Positions 22,997 to 35,817 of a stretch of 64,000 nt of DNA are shown in pieces. A program made the position numbers and the translations under genes. The stretch comes from Riptortus pedestris (lineage: Eukaryota; Arthropoda; Insecta; Hemiptera; Alydidae), in contig CM032228.1 in NCBI GenBank assembly GCA_019009955.1, positions 8,667,001 to 8,731,000 on the forward strand, read 5' to 3'. Under the pieces are notes generated by a model. The model worked only from the letters and a program-made list of their open reading frames with translations, ran no database searches and had not been told where the DNA came from. The stretch's first letter is position 1. Every line of letters starts with the position of its first letter.

Positions 22997-24161
22997 GTAA
23001 CCTCTGTCTGTACATTGATTTTTTTCGCGAAATTTCACGATAACTTTTCGTTTCACATGTCATAGACACCATATCTGCATTTTGTTTTTTTCGTGTATGT
23101 TTGTTTGTTTGTTTGTTTGTTACCTTTTCACGCATAAACGGCTGAACCGAATTTTATGAAACTTGGTATGTATATTACTACTAACCCAACTTAGACTTTA
23201 GGCTATATTAATTTTCTCTGAGACGAACAAGAGTGGGGGTTATAAGGGAAGCCAGAAATTAAAAATAGCGAAATTTCGTTTGCAATTGTTTTTTCGGCAA
23301 ATATTAGCACATCAAAACAAAAGTTTTTTATTTATTTTTTTTATTTAGAGATAACTTTTGTTATATTCACTATTTTGTCGTAATACCCTAAGTTTTAAAT
23401 GTAGTATATACGCCTAAACAATAATAGCGGGAATTAACAATATTATTATGCGCAAAAAGAGACAACAACCGAACTAAATAAAACAATCGGTAAGTGTAAT
23501 AACAATGCGAGGCCATTCAGTATAAATAAGCCCATACCAACATTTCTTTCTATGTGACTGGGCGCCAGGAGTTGGGGGTTATAAGGGAAGCCTGAAATTA
23601 AAAATAGCGATATTTCAAATTTCGCTGGATTGGTTTTCCCCCGCATAATATATAAACAATAAACAAACAAGTTTGTATTATTATTTTGTTATATTGCTAG
23701 TGACATTTAGTTATATAGCAAACTTTTGAGTCATATACTCTAAGTATAAAAATGAGTTAGTACGTTAAAACTTTAGCGGGCAACTAGACGGCTGAACCGA
23801 ACAATAACAAAACTCGGTATGTCAAATTAGCCATTAAATTCTTAACACTCAATGATTATAAATAAATTATTAATTAAAATTTTTACGTTCGAACGGGAGG
23901 GGGTTTATAAGGGAGGCCTTAAATAAAAATTCACCATATTTAATTTGTATAAGAGGCGGGAAATATAAAAATATTGAAGACTGTGAAGAATTATTGAACA
24001 AATAATTCTATTATTAGCAAATCACCGGCAACAACGGGTATCAATCCTAAACACTGGGACGGGTAAATGTCAAAATGTTGTGCAATGTAAAGCCTGCTAA
24101 AAAATACCATCACCATTCAGCCTCAAATGAATTCCCGGGCGAAGCCGGGTATCTGAGCTAG
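22985..24161 (+). mobile_element. Family B non-autonomous Helitron
   Basis: 5' start ataaaattgtaacctctgtc, the GTTTGTTTGTTTG run and 'gctgaaccgaattttatgaaac'. Several monomers marked by 'gggggttataagggaagcc'. 3' hairpin CCCGGGCGAAGCCGGG, then TATCTGAG, then a terminal CTAG (24158-24161) followed by T. These are the canonical Helitron 3' features. It is inserted in an AT tract, with no target duplication needed. Confidence 0.85.
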
Positions 24162-24203
<42 letters not shown>

Positions 24204-24877
24204 TTTCTGTTACCGCTCTAGCGGTCGCACTTTTTGTTTGATCGTTACCAAACTCGATATTTAGTCGTTTTATGTAAAAAGAAAGATCAAGTTCGTTAAC
24301 GGCTGAAATCGGACCAGTGGGAGGGGGGTTTAGAGGGGAGGGTTTTCGAAAATTCGAAATATCTATCTCCGTTACTATACGTCGAAAATTGTACAGTATC
24401 AATCTTATTGCAAATTAAATTTACTATAAACATTGTTATATACATTTATCCTCTATCTTATATTAACCGAGATATTTGTATTTTTATTAAATCTGGGCGG
24501 CTAACGGACGGATGACTTTCCCACCAAAAGCTAGTTCGGCCGTTTCCTGAACTGTTCGACTCTCGTGAAATTTCTCTATTGTAAAACTTCACGAGGGAAA
24601 TCAGCTTAGTTTACACAGCCCCTGTGTGACGGACTTTTTTCTTTACACTCCTAATGACAATGTTGTTAACTTCATGCTCTTATTTCCACTCGAATCACTG
24701 ATTCTCACCAAAGACTAACTGCCGGGCGAGATGGGGAAGTTTCGATACCAGCTCTAGTAGGCAGGAGGCTCCAACTCGCGCTTTTAATATTCAAGATAAA
24801 GAAAATATGTATCTAAAAAAATTAAAGAAAGAATTAAATTAATAACGAGATAGGTTCAATGAAATATTTGTATCCAA

Positions 24878-25036
24878 TAACGGAAATATTTCGAATCCCC
24901 CCCCCCATTCTAAACCACCCATTCCCGCGGTAAAATTTCAGCCGTTCTACTAGATCTTTGGTTCTAGAGCAAATGCTTATATATCGAGTTTTGTAACGAT
25001 AAGACCAAAAGACCAAAATTGGAACAGCTAGATTGG

Positions 25037-25040
<4 letters not shown>
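24878..25040 (-). mobile_element. Family A fragment
   Basis: Short body piece (caataacggaaatatttcgaa ... gaacagctagattggtaat) abutting the AT tract at 25039. Confidence 0.6.
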
Positions 25041-25077
<37 letters not shown>

Positions 25078-25081
25078 TATT

Positions 25082-25135
<54 letters not shown>
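25039..25135. repeat. Compound microsatellite (AT)n ... (GT)n
   Basis: About 15 AT units, a short spacer, then about 25 GT units. The 73-codon frame across it is read-through. Confidence 0.95.
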
Positions 25136-25136
<1 letters not shown>

Positions 25137-25139
25137 TGG

Positions 25140-26482
25140 AATAAATATATCCTACAGACACTTGCTCTATGCCTGCAGACTGCTAACGGACCAAAGACAA
25201 GAATTTAAAACGGAAGTAGAACGCCGACAAGATAATTGGCCTCTTGAGGAATAACTTCTGTTTTATAAATACAATAAACAATTAAAAAAATATGCTGAAG
25301 AAATGTATTACTACCTGAATTATTTAAAACTCAAATGCAGTTGATCTAATTATTTATTCATCATTGAAGCGAAAATTTGATTTGGTTTACTTTTTTTTTT
25401 CTGTTGTAAATAATTTTATTTTACAAATATTTTATTCTGTTTATTGTTAAAAAAATATGTTATTATGTATCAAGCACACGTAATGTACAAAAGGGTGTAC
25501 GGGACGTGTGGCAAATAAAATACCACCCAGTACAGTTACAGCAGGATTGAAATAAATAAAATATATGTATATGTATATATACAGTTTTGAACGGGCCTCA
25601 TTTTCGTCGTTTACTAGGTAGGATCGATGGGCATTTGTATGGCTGTATGTTCTTATAATTATCTTTTCTTTTTTTATGTTTTATGTAGAGGGGGGTGATC
25701 CTAAGGGAAATCTTTTAAAACGTGAATATGGTGATTCTTAAGTAGAAAACTACTGAAAAGTCTAAATGAAATTAAATCCCTCAAGGAATCCTTGTGACTA
25801 CCTTGTAATTTCTATCCTCCACAAAAAAAAATTTAAATTTCCATATATACTTTATCCATGACGTGGTTATTGAAGTCATAAATACACAACTAGGATTTAG
25901 TTCATATGAAAAGTCCAACATAGTTCTCTTTCTATTATTTCGAGCTGACTTAGATAACGATTGAAGGTATGACGGAGTTTATTGGTTTCTTCAAGTAAAA
26001 TCCAGCCAAGTTTTGAATTAAGAAAGTTTGTCTACAAAAGTTTCTTGTTCAAATATCGTATTTGTTGCCAAACTAGTGAAATATCCAGAATATATGTTTT
26101 CTAGATGCAGATATTTGTTACAAGGTAAAACGAATGATGTCCCGGTGCTTCCTCAGCACTGTGAGGTAATTGAGTAGCAATTTCAATAGAAATAAGTGAA
26201 CTCTCTATCAATTTTCTACATTAAATACGAATTTGCATTCGAAAAAATTTTACCATACAATATTTTTACCAGCTTTAGCTGGTAACCTAGCAATTAGGTT
26301 CTTATATAACATTTCCGTGGAAGTTCCGAGAAATTTGAGAAAAAGAATTCAAACGTATACTAAACAGATTTCCCACGTGAAGGCATGGCACTCTCCGGGC
26401 GTGACCATATATCCTAATTTACAAATATTAATACCATGAGTAGATGTGGATGGTCAAAATATCTTCAATTTGCATTAATTTT
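25140..26482. other. Interval with only small A-family scraps
   Basis: Mostly non-repetitive A+T-rich DNA. A head scrap lies at 25580-25637 (ttttgaacgggcctcattttcg) and a tail scrap at about 26355-26385 (aaacagatttcccacgtgaag). No gene recognised. Confidence 0.5.
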
Positions 26483-26604
26483 AGCAGATTTCCCTTAAGG
26501 GAAATCAGCTATTGAGGTTGTACTCATGATGCGATTTTCGAAATTTTTCTTCAAATGTCCATCGATCCTACCCAGGAGATGACGAAAATGAGGTCCGTTC
26601 AAAA

Positions 26605-26654
<50 letters not shown>

Positions 26655-27078
26655 CTGTTACCGCTCTAGCGGTCGCAATTTTTGTTTGATCGTTACCAAA
26701 CTCGATATTTAGTCGTTTTATGTAAAAAGAAAGATCAAGTTCGTTAACGGCTGAAATCGGACCAGTGGGAGGGGGGGGGGGTTTAGAGGGGAGGATTTTC
26801 GAAATATCTCCGTTACTATACGTCGGATCGAAAAATTGTACAGAATCAATCTTATTGCAAATTAAATTTACTATAAATATTGTTATATACATTTATTCCC
26901 TATCTTGAATATTAACCGAGATATTTGCATTTTTATGAAATTTGGGCCGATAACGGATTTTTGAATTTCCCGCGAAAAGCTAGTTCGGCCCTTTCGTACC
27001 GTTCGTCTATGGAGATTTCTCTATTGTATAACTTCACTAGGGAAATCTGCTTAGTTTACGCAGCCCCTGCGTGACGAA
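26483..27078 (+). mobile_element. Family A element, short form, complete
   Basis: The clearest short copy: AGCAG after a T run, the perfect palindrome GATTTCCCTTAAGGGAAATC, the head, (AT)n at 26607-26651, the body, then GGGAAATCTGCTTAGTTTACG, the hairpin ACGCAGCCCCTGCGT, and GACGAAA at the end. Good as a consensus seed. The 97-codon minus frame inside is read-through. Confidence 0.9.
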
Positions 27079-27109
27079 ATTTTTATATCCATATGATCTG
27101 TTGAAAATC

Positions 27110-27586
<477 letters not shown>

Positions 27587-27604
27587 CCTGATTGGATCAG
27601 TGGG

Positions 27605-27660
<56 letters not shown>

Positions 27661-27661
<1 letters not shown>

Positions 27662-28705
27662 TAGCCCAGATACCCGGCTTCGCCCGGGAATTGATTGAGG
27701 CTGAATGGTGATGGTATTTTTTTGGCAAGGCTTTACTTTGCACACTATTTTGACATTTACCCGTTCCAGTGTTTAGGGTTAATACCCGTCGTTTCTGTGG
27801 ATTTGTTAATAATAAAATTTGTAATTTCAGGCCTCCCTTATAACCCCCACTCCTGCCCGTCCCTAGAAATGTTAGTATGGCTTATTATAAGGAAGGTGTT
27901 AGTGCTAATACACATACCGAGTGTTTTATTTAGTTCGGTTGAGTCTTTTGTGCCAAATAAAATTGTTGACTCCCGCTATAATTTTTAGCGTATAACGCCT
28001 TTATACTTCGGTATACGACGATATTGTATATAACAAAAGTTTCTCTAAATAACAAAATAAACAACTTTTGATATGTGCATCTTTGCCAAAAAACCAATAG
28101 GAAACGAAATATTGCTATTTTTAATTCCATGCCTCCCTTACAACCCCCACTCCTGCCCATCCCTAGAAAAGTTGATATGGCTTATGATAATTAAGGCGTC
28201 AGTGCTAATACACATACCGAGATTTATTTAATTCGGTTCAGTCTTTTGTGCCAAATAATATTGTTGACTTCCGCAGTAGTTTTTAACGTATAACTCATTT
28301 ATACTTAGGTATACGACAAAAGTGTATATAACAAAAGTTACTCTAAATAACAAAATAAACAACTTTTGTTATGTGCATAATTGCCGAAAATGCAACAGGG
28401 AACGAAATATCGCTATTTTTAATTTCAGCCCTACCTTATAACCCCCACTCCTGTTCGTCTCAGAGATTATTAACATAGCCTAAAGTCTAAGTTAGGTTAG
28501 TAGTAATATACATACCAAGTTTCATAAAATTCGGTTCAGCCGTTTATGCGTGAAAAGGTAACAAACAAACAAACAAACAGACACGAAAGAAACAAAATGC
28601 AGTTATGGTGTCTATGACATGTGAAACGAAAAGTTATCGTGAAATTTTGCGAAAAAAATCAATGTACAGACAGAGAAAACAAACAAACAAAACACGAAAG
28701 TCAAA

Positions 28706-28706
<1 letters not shown>
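27661..28706 (-). mobile_element. Family B non-autonomous Helitron
   Basis: On the minus strand it ends in the hairpin CCCGGGCGAAGCCGGG, TATCTGGG and CTAG (27661-27664), directly beside (AT)n. Three monomers carry 'ataacccccactcctg' at about 27840, 28140 and 28440 (period about 300 bp). The 5' side has 'aaattcggttcagccgtttatg' and an AAACAAAC run, then altered end sequence. Confidence 0.85.
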
Positions 28707-28756
<50 letters not shown>

Positions 28757-28758
<2 letters not shown>

Positions 28759-28811
28759 ATCGCTCTAGCGGTCGCAATTTGTAAGTCCCGTGTCATATAC
28801 GAGACGGACTT
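28757..28811 (+). mobile_element. Family A internally deleted remnant
   Basis: 'gttatcgctctagcggtcgcaa' is joined within 20 bp to a mutated tail ending gagacggac before a T run. Almost the whole body is missing. Confidence 0.6.
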
Positions 28812-29164
28812 TTTTAAATGTCATGTGTTGATTCAGCTGTGCATTTTGCAATACACCTTCGGTACCCAGCCTCACTTAATTCTTTACTGAAGTATTTTTA
28901 TTTACGATGGACATTTCGTAGGTGGTGCCTGAATAATGTTATAGGAAATAAAACCAATGATGTTATAAAATGTAAAATATTTAAATTAGGCAACCATTGC
29001 TCTAATATCACATAGGCAGAAATGCGTATTTAAAGGCTTTGAATATGTAAATGTAATGGACTTGCTACCAGGCACCTTTAATTCTACTACACAAAGATAG
29101 TCAAATGCTTTTACACTAGCATCGCTATATACACATAAATACGACCATAATTTTAACACAATTA

Positions 29165-29730
29165 AAACACAGACTGACTTTCATTCACCACTCCAAATGG
29201 GTCAGCGCACATGCAGGAATTATTGGCAATGAAATAGTCGATAATCCACGCCAAAAGTTCCGCCTCTAAAAGTAGCGAAGAGGTTAATTTTAACTATCAC
29301 AATTTACTCGAACTGTGTACCCAGCGGGCAAACAGGCATGGAATCAAGCAGCAGAAAAAGACATTGAATCTAAAAAATTATGTTATCCCTGTTATATAAA
29401 AAACCAATACTCTCACTATGCCAACATACATTTTATCTGAGACAAATACAAAATGGACCCGGATATACAAACTATTTCTTATAAACAGATTCAAAATTAC
29501 TGACTCAAATACTTGTAAATGCAACAGTTACACTGAACAGACATTCACCCACCTGATTTATGAATGTAGACACTGACTCAAGACATACAAAAGACTGTTG
29601 AAGACGCCTATTCCCGGATTGCCCTAACTCAGTCCCGTTATTTTATTTTCAAAAACACCTAAATTTATTAAAAAAACAGTAGCCACTTGAGAGTGTATAG
29701 CACATAGGCCGTAGAGAGGGAAAATGATAA
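29165..29730 (+). pseudogene. I-like retrotransposon fragment (end of RNase H and C-terminus)
   Basis: In different frames: WVSAHAGIIGNEIVD (about 29197-29245), the RNase H segment with the final His/Asp, and later CKCNSYTEQTFTHLIYECRH (about 29513-29572), the C-terminal Cys/His motif, followed by a stop and about 150 bp of A+T-rich 3' region. Frame shifts and stops separate them. It differs in sequence from the 20.2-21.9 kb element, so it is another family of the same clade. Confidence 0.65.
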
Positions 29731-30589
29731 TATAATAATAAAATTGTATAATAATTTAATATTATTTATTTTAATTGTATTCCTTATAGTATTAAATTAA
29801 TGCTATCTTTTTGTCTGTATAATTTCCATATTTACACCTAGATAACTATTCTTACTATCTATTTATATATATATATATAACTATATATATATGTATATAT
29901 TTATATATATTTTTTATGTATGTATTTGTTTACCTTTCCCTATAGTAACCTTATTATGAGGCCGTTTATTAGATTTATGCATGTCCCATGCAAGTTAGCA
30001 TATCACTTGCAATTTGTAGTGCTTACAATTAATTTGTACATAAATAATTTAAAATTATGAACTCTACCTATTTATATATATTATATATACTATCATATAT
30101 ACCTATATATATATATATTTAATACACATAATAACGTTAAAAATAAAGTTAAAAACATATAAAGAGAAAATTATTAATCTTATCAAAAGACCCCCCCCCC
30201 CCCCCCCCCCACCCCGAAAAAAAAAAAGAAAACGATAATAATGATTATCCTATTAAATATTTTAAGTATTGTAGTAATTTCAAGAATATAGTAAGTATTC
30301 AACCAGATTAAATTGCATTCAAAAAGCATGTCCTTCTGCAAATAAATTATATAAGCATTTATTTTTTTTTAAAAATAACTTGTCTTATTCTATTGGAAAT
30401 AATTGCACACTTTTTTTTGCTTCTAATGTCTTGTTTTAGTTTTTGTCAGTTCGTTAGTTCAGTAGTCTGCAAATCGTATATCCTTTAAGTGTTGGGGGGA
30501 CTTTATTATACTATATATATATATATCATATGTATTATTTTATATATATATATATCCTTATATTAATATTCATATATATATATATACTA
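29731..30589. other. A+T-rich interval with poly-C run
   Basis: Irregular short AT tracts, plus a run of about 20 C followed by A-rich sequence at 30191-30230. No gene or family member recognised. The long C run is a likely place for base-calling error. Confidence 0.5.
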
Positions 30590-31310
30590 AAGGATATATT
30601 TGTCTGTATGTATGTCCTTTATAGCAATCCGTAAACAGGGTGAACCGAATTTTATGAAAATCATGCCTGTATGTATACTTAACCCTAATTAGCCCAATAT
30701 AAAGGCTTGTAGGCTATATAAATATTCTCTATAACGAACAGGAGTGGAGCGGGGCTATAAGGGAGAGGCCTGAAAATATAAAAGCTGCGATGCGATATTT
30801 CGTTTTTTTTTCTATTTGGTTTTTTTCGCCTCGCAAATATACTCAACAAAAGGAAAATAGGTTTTTTGTTTTTTTTGTCATTTATAGTAAACTTTTGTGA
30901 ACCTAATGCACACCTTTGTCGTTAGTAACGACCTACATGAATGATGGTATACCACGATAAAAACTATGTGGAAGGGAGTCGTCAACACATGTTGGCGAGG
31001 ACGCGAAAAAGACTAAATTGAAATCATCGAATCTCCGTATTTTTGTCTATAAAAATATGATAATCTATGATTATATTATATATAAATAATATGCATGTAC
31101 AGGAAACGTGTAATATGAACGTATTGCGTATTTTGTAGAATTAATTACATAGAAAATACTTTTATTATTAAAATATCCTGGACTCGGATGTAAATCCAAT
31201 GCATAGAGACGGGAAAATGTAAAAATATTGTACAAATTAAAGCCCAAAAATAATACCATCATCAATCAGTCTCAAATGATTCCCCGAGCGATGCCGGGTA
31301 CCTTCGCTAG
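30590..31310 (+). mobile_element. Family B Helitron, diverged
   Basis: 5' part 'gtctgtatgtatgtcc' with 'gtgaaccgaattttatgaaa'. Decayed monomers (ggggctataagggagaggcc). 3' hairpin ccccgagcgatgccggg, then taccttcg and CTAG (31307-31310). Many small insertions make this the most diverged B copy. Confidence 0.7.
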
Positions 31311-31961
31311 TATTATATAAAAATAGGTCCAAGTTTTGAAAAAACGCACATTTAATGCAAATTATGTATGGGATCTGCAGAAAAATAAAACATAGCCTAC
31401 TGTGTAAAAGAAATAAGTAAGTGTTTTTTTTCTGTAATCGTTGAATAATGGTAACATTTACTAAAATGAAATTGGAGTTTGAAAGAAAGTAGAAACATTT
31501 TGCTCTCTCGTAGAGTTAGAAATTGTCTTCTTAATTTAGTAATAAGTATTAAATTAAAAAAATAAATTTGAAGTTGACAATTAAATGCTTTTAAATGTTT
31601 CTTAACAGTGTAAGAATTTATTTTAACAAAAATAATTGAATATGTGAAATGAATTATTGGTGGAAATAATCAATATATTTTAAAATTTAAATGTAATAAT
31701 TATTACCTTAATTGTTTATAACCTGCACTTCTTTAATAACCACTAATTCACAATCATCACTAGTTGTTTTATAACTATGGGCTTATAACCTTTCACAGAA
31801 CAATGCTTATAACCTACCAACAAAAACATACCATAATCTTCACAACATCCTTTATTTAGTTCATATTTTTTTTTTTTTTTTTTCTGGTTAGATCTGATCA
31901 TATATTAGACACGATTACAGAAAAAAATTTAATATTCCACTCGTGACGAAAAGTCTACGAA

Positions 31962-32033
31962 TTTACAACTCTCGTGAAATTACCAGACTCGCTTCGCTCG
32001 TGTGGGTAAACGTTTTCACTCGAGTTGTAAAAT
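31962..32033. repeat. Hairpin-forming inverted repeat
   Basis: Left arm tttacaactctcgtgaaa and right arm ttttcactcgagttgtaaa enclose a centre with the short palindrome cgcttcgctcg. Outer flanks ccactcgtga and tcacttgtagg may extend it. It resembles small fold-back elements of arthropods, but family membership is not shown. Confidence 0.5.
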
Positions 32034-32903
32034 CACTTGTAGGATTAAATAAACTATTCTTAATTCTTATATATATATATTATATATATATATTATATAT
32101 ATATATATATTTATATATATATTATAATCTTCTAAGTAGCATCGATGTACATTAAGATAAATGTGCTAAAACTAATTTCCTCAACTGAAACAGGTTTTCA
32201 GTTATCAGTAGTCAATAAAGTGGTTCAAATAATAGAAATAAGTGTTGAAAGATCTATTGTTGCGATATCTATTGTAGGAGCTAGAAAGAAAGAGATTCTT
32301 TGTCGGTCTGCTCAGATCTGATATCTGTGATTAGAGCTAGAAATGAGAACCGAATCAAACACACAGAAACAAATAGAGGAAAGCTTTTTTCTCAACGGAG
32401 AGAGAGAGTATTTTCCCCGCCTCTTATCCGACGTCTTTTTCCTTATGTTCTTCCTAAAGTTCCGACATTAAACGTGTTCTAAGAAAATAGTTGAGATATT
32501 TCTTTCAAAGTGGAAAGTTTCTTCATATGCTCTGGACCAGCTTAGGTATTTACCCCTAAGACTGCCTTTTAAGACCTAGATAGCCTGTGGCATTTTCTCA
32601 ATGACGATTTCTCGTGAATGTTTGGCTAGCTATTAAAATATTTAATGTTTTAGTGAATTTCACATTATAGATTTACTCTAAATGAACAGTATTTTGTATG
32701 TCAAGTAGAAATGGGTATTCACTGAAAGCAGAATACAAGAGTCTTCTAATATTTGAGCAAGGAAAAAATGTATTGCACAGCCATTGTAAAATGCATATTA
32801 GTTTAACAAGATGGGTTTAATTTACTTTTTCGATCCATCTCGAAATAACAGAGATATCCCCACCTTATTCCTAGTCCAATTTCAGCCGTTAACGACTATG
32901 AAA
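32034..32903. other. Interval without recognised genes
   Basis: Irregular AT/TATATT tracts at 32065-32125, then mixed sequence. A decayed A-body scrap may lie at 32810-32895 (gatccatctcgaaataacagag). No RNA gene or coding frame. Confidence 0.4.
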
Positions 32904-32906
32904 AAA

Positions 32907-33407
32907 GTCCGTCACGCAGGAGCTGCGTAAACTAAGCAGAGAACGTGAAGTTTAACAATAGAGAAATCTGCCTAATAACAACTGTTGTTGTAGGGAATCT
33001 CTAAACCTATTCACGAGGGAGGAACAGAAACGGCCGCCCTGGCTCTTGGCGGAAAGTCCCGAACATAGCCGACTCCTGCCCTCCACACACCCAATACAAG
33101 TGGCAAATATCTCGGTTAAATATTCAAAATAACAGAATAAACGTATAAAACATTATTTATAGTAAATAATAATTTGCAATAAGATTAAATGTATATGCAA
33201 TTTTTTTGATCCGACGCAATATAACGGAGATATTTCGAAATTTCAAAATCCCCCTTTAATCCAAACCCCCCCCCCCCTCACCCACAGGTCTGATTTCGGA
33301 GAAAGTTAACGAACATCATCTTTCATTTTACATAAAGACGATTAAATGTCCGAGTTTGGCAACGTGATCAAACAACAATTGCGACCGTTCTAGAAGCTAT
33401 AACAGAC

Positions 33408-33412
<5 letters not shown>
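32907..33412 (-). mobile_element. Family A element, variant A2, lacking the head
   Basis: Inverted tail GTCCGTCACGCAGGAGCTGCG, then the A2-specific segment (acaactgttgttgtagggaatctctaaacc), the body, and 'agaagctataacagacc' before a long (AT)n (33414-33474). Confidence 0.75.
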
Positions 33413-33476
<64 letters not shown>

Positions 33477-33489
33477 TTTTAAGATATAT

Positions 33490-34170
33490 TTAAGAAGAAG
33501 ATTTCCCTCGTGAAGTTTTACAATAGGAAAATTTTAAAACTTCTGAATTCTGGTAACACTGATTTGAAAAGAGTCGAACAGTTAAGGAAACGGCCGAACT
33601 AACTTCCAGAGGAATCGCACGAACAGAGCCGACAATAGCTGATCTCACCCCGTCCGTTATCGATACACACTTCAACTTCTTTTCATAAAGCTCTTATCAA
33701 GGGTTATTTCCATTTTTACATGGTTCTCCTAGTGTTAGATAAACAATAATCTGTTATTAGTTAATAAACCACATTATTTGAAACTTAAATGCCAAATATT
33801 GTTTTCCAGAGACCTTTATTATACGAGATACATTCTAATATGTTCTACTGACCCCTCCCCCTCCCATCTTAAATTCTTGGACTACTGAAATTTGATTGAT
33901 TGAGATAAACGTTATTCTGATTCATTATATATTGCAGGACTAGATATAATACATATTTTTCAATAAAATTAAAGTTATATTCTGATATATTTCAGTAATT
34001 GTTTTTCTTTCGGGTGAGAGGTTGGAAGACCTGTATTTTTACATATGAGACGCTTCCCGCAGGGAGGGGAAATTCTTATTACCGTTTGTATTTATTCATT
34101 TAATATTCTCGGTGGTGTAGGTTTATCTATTATTAAACTTCATGAGGGAAATCTGTTTAGTTCACGAAGA
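33490..34170. mobile_element. Family A scraps in both orientations
   Basis: A minus tail piece (33498-33690: agatttccctcgtgaagttttac ... aaacggccgaactaac) is followed by a plus long-form piece (about 33720-34168) with 'ttcttggactactgaaatttg', 'tattctcggtggtg' and the tail start 'gagggaaatctgtttagtt'. The GC hairpin is lost. Confidence 0.55.
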
Positions 34171-35145
34171 TTTTTTTAAATTATGCTTTGCTCATGCAGC
34201 TACTGCTTGTCAGTAATGTTTTTTCTATTATAATTCTCCAAAGAAGTTTTGTAGTGATACTTAATGCTTTAAGAATCCTGTTAACATAAATTTGTGGAAT
34301 TTCATCATAAGTTTAAGCTCGACTAGTGATTTATAATAGGTAAATATTGTAGAAATGGATATATTTACAAAGCTTAATCATTTTCTGATATTTATTCATA
34401 TAATGTATTTTATTACAATATTGGAATCACTTTATCATATAGCCCAGGAAGGATTGTTGCAACCCTTCAATTTTTACTTTAATTTTCAACTTTAAACATC
34501 CCTAACCGTAAATATTGAAGTTTTTTTGCGAACAATAACATTCGGTCGTTAGCACAAACGGTACTTGGTTGAACGGCGTCTATACTGGATCTAGCAAGCA
34601 ATTCACAGAAGAAAATAGAAGAATAAGACAATAAAATTGTTATTTCTATGGATTCCTCGCCCCATTTCTAGGCGTACTCCGTGATCTGCGATAAAATATC
34701 GCTTATCGCCGGGTTTATGAACTTGAACGATGTGTTTCAACAGTTGTCCTTCCGACTAAGCTGGTCGTTATTTGAGTAAATGGATCGTGAAGAACATTGC
34801 TGTTTTTTTTTCATTGGCCGTATGATAATAAAATATCTCTCTGCACAGAAATGTCCAAAATGATGACAGTGATAGAGCCCATTTATACTCGAAAGAAGTG
34901 GCGAAATATAGTTCTTTTTTTATACCAAACTCATCCACTAATAGTTTATTACTTCCTAAACAAATAACTGGCGTAATCAACCCAAAATTTTGTCTGGGGC
35001 TGCGTAAACATAACTTGTTGGTAAGACAGATTACTGAGCTCATCTCACATTCTATTCCCTATTTCAAAGTAAAAATCTGGTTAGTAGAAGTGGTGGTTCA
35101 CAGAAGCTGAAAACAAGAAAGTACGAATAACTAGCATAACGAAAA
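34171..35145. other. Interval without recognised features
   Basis: Non-repetitive A+T-rich DNA. The short opposite frames at 34768-35110 show no domain. Confidence 0.35.
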
Positions 35146-35815
35146 AGAGTCCCGGCTGCGCTAACTAAGAAGATTTCCCACTTGCGTCACGAATTGGCAT
35201 TTGTATCAAAAAGTAAAAGTTCAATGCGAACAATATCTGATATTATGCTTTAAATAAAGTGTTTCATAATATAACAGCTTAATTTTAGAAGCATGAGTAG
35301 GAGTTGGTGTTTACTGATGACCGAAAATAAAAAATGCAAGAATCTCTGTTCATATTAAAGATAGTGAAAAATATGTACAACAAAATTTATAGAACAATTG
35401 CATTTGAAATAAGATTCGTTCTGTACAATTTTTCGATCCGACGCATAATAACGAGATGAGATATTTCAAAATTTCAAAACCACTTCTGACACTCCCTCCC
35501 CCGTATTCCCTGTTCGATTTAATTCATTAATGAATATCAACATTAAACTTGAATAAAACGGTGAAATAGTAATAATGGAATAATTCAAATAAACATGTTT
35601 TAGTGAAGAATGGAAAATCATAATTGATAGTGTCACCAAACCACGTATTTGTATGTATCTCAAACAGTGAAAGTTTATTTGAAAACAATATTTGGCATTT
35701 AACCTCGGAATGAAATGGTTCATGATACAACAGCTTATAGTTATCATGACATGGGTAGGACTGGGGATTACTGTAGGATGAAAACTAGAATATGCAAAGT
35801 ATTTTGGATAATATT
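35146..35815 (-). mobile_element. Family A long-form fragments
   Basis: A first piece (cccggctgcgctaactaagaagatttcccac ... ccgacgcataataacgagat) is followed by a second partial body (caaacagtgaaagtttatttgaaaacaatatttgg) in the same orientation. Both belong to the sub-lineage seen at 1304 and 18744. Confidence 0.55.
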
Positions 35816-35817
35816 TG

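Larger units (their letters stand above)
22393..24634 (+). mobile_element. Family A composite holding a MITE and a Helitron
   Basis: A head with the palindrome nearly intact (gcagatttcccctaagggaaatc) enters an AT tract that is interrupted by a Tc1-like MITE (22525-22732). A second, weaker head appears at 22853-22945, its AT tract is interrupted by a B Helitron (22985-24161), and a body and tail (24205-24634, ending GGAC before T6) complete the copy. The two heads mean that either two A copies were joined or a head was duplicated. Confidence 0.7.
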
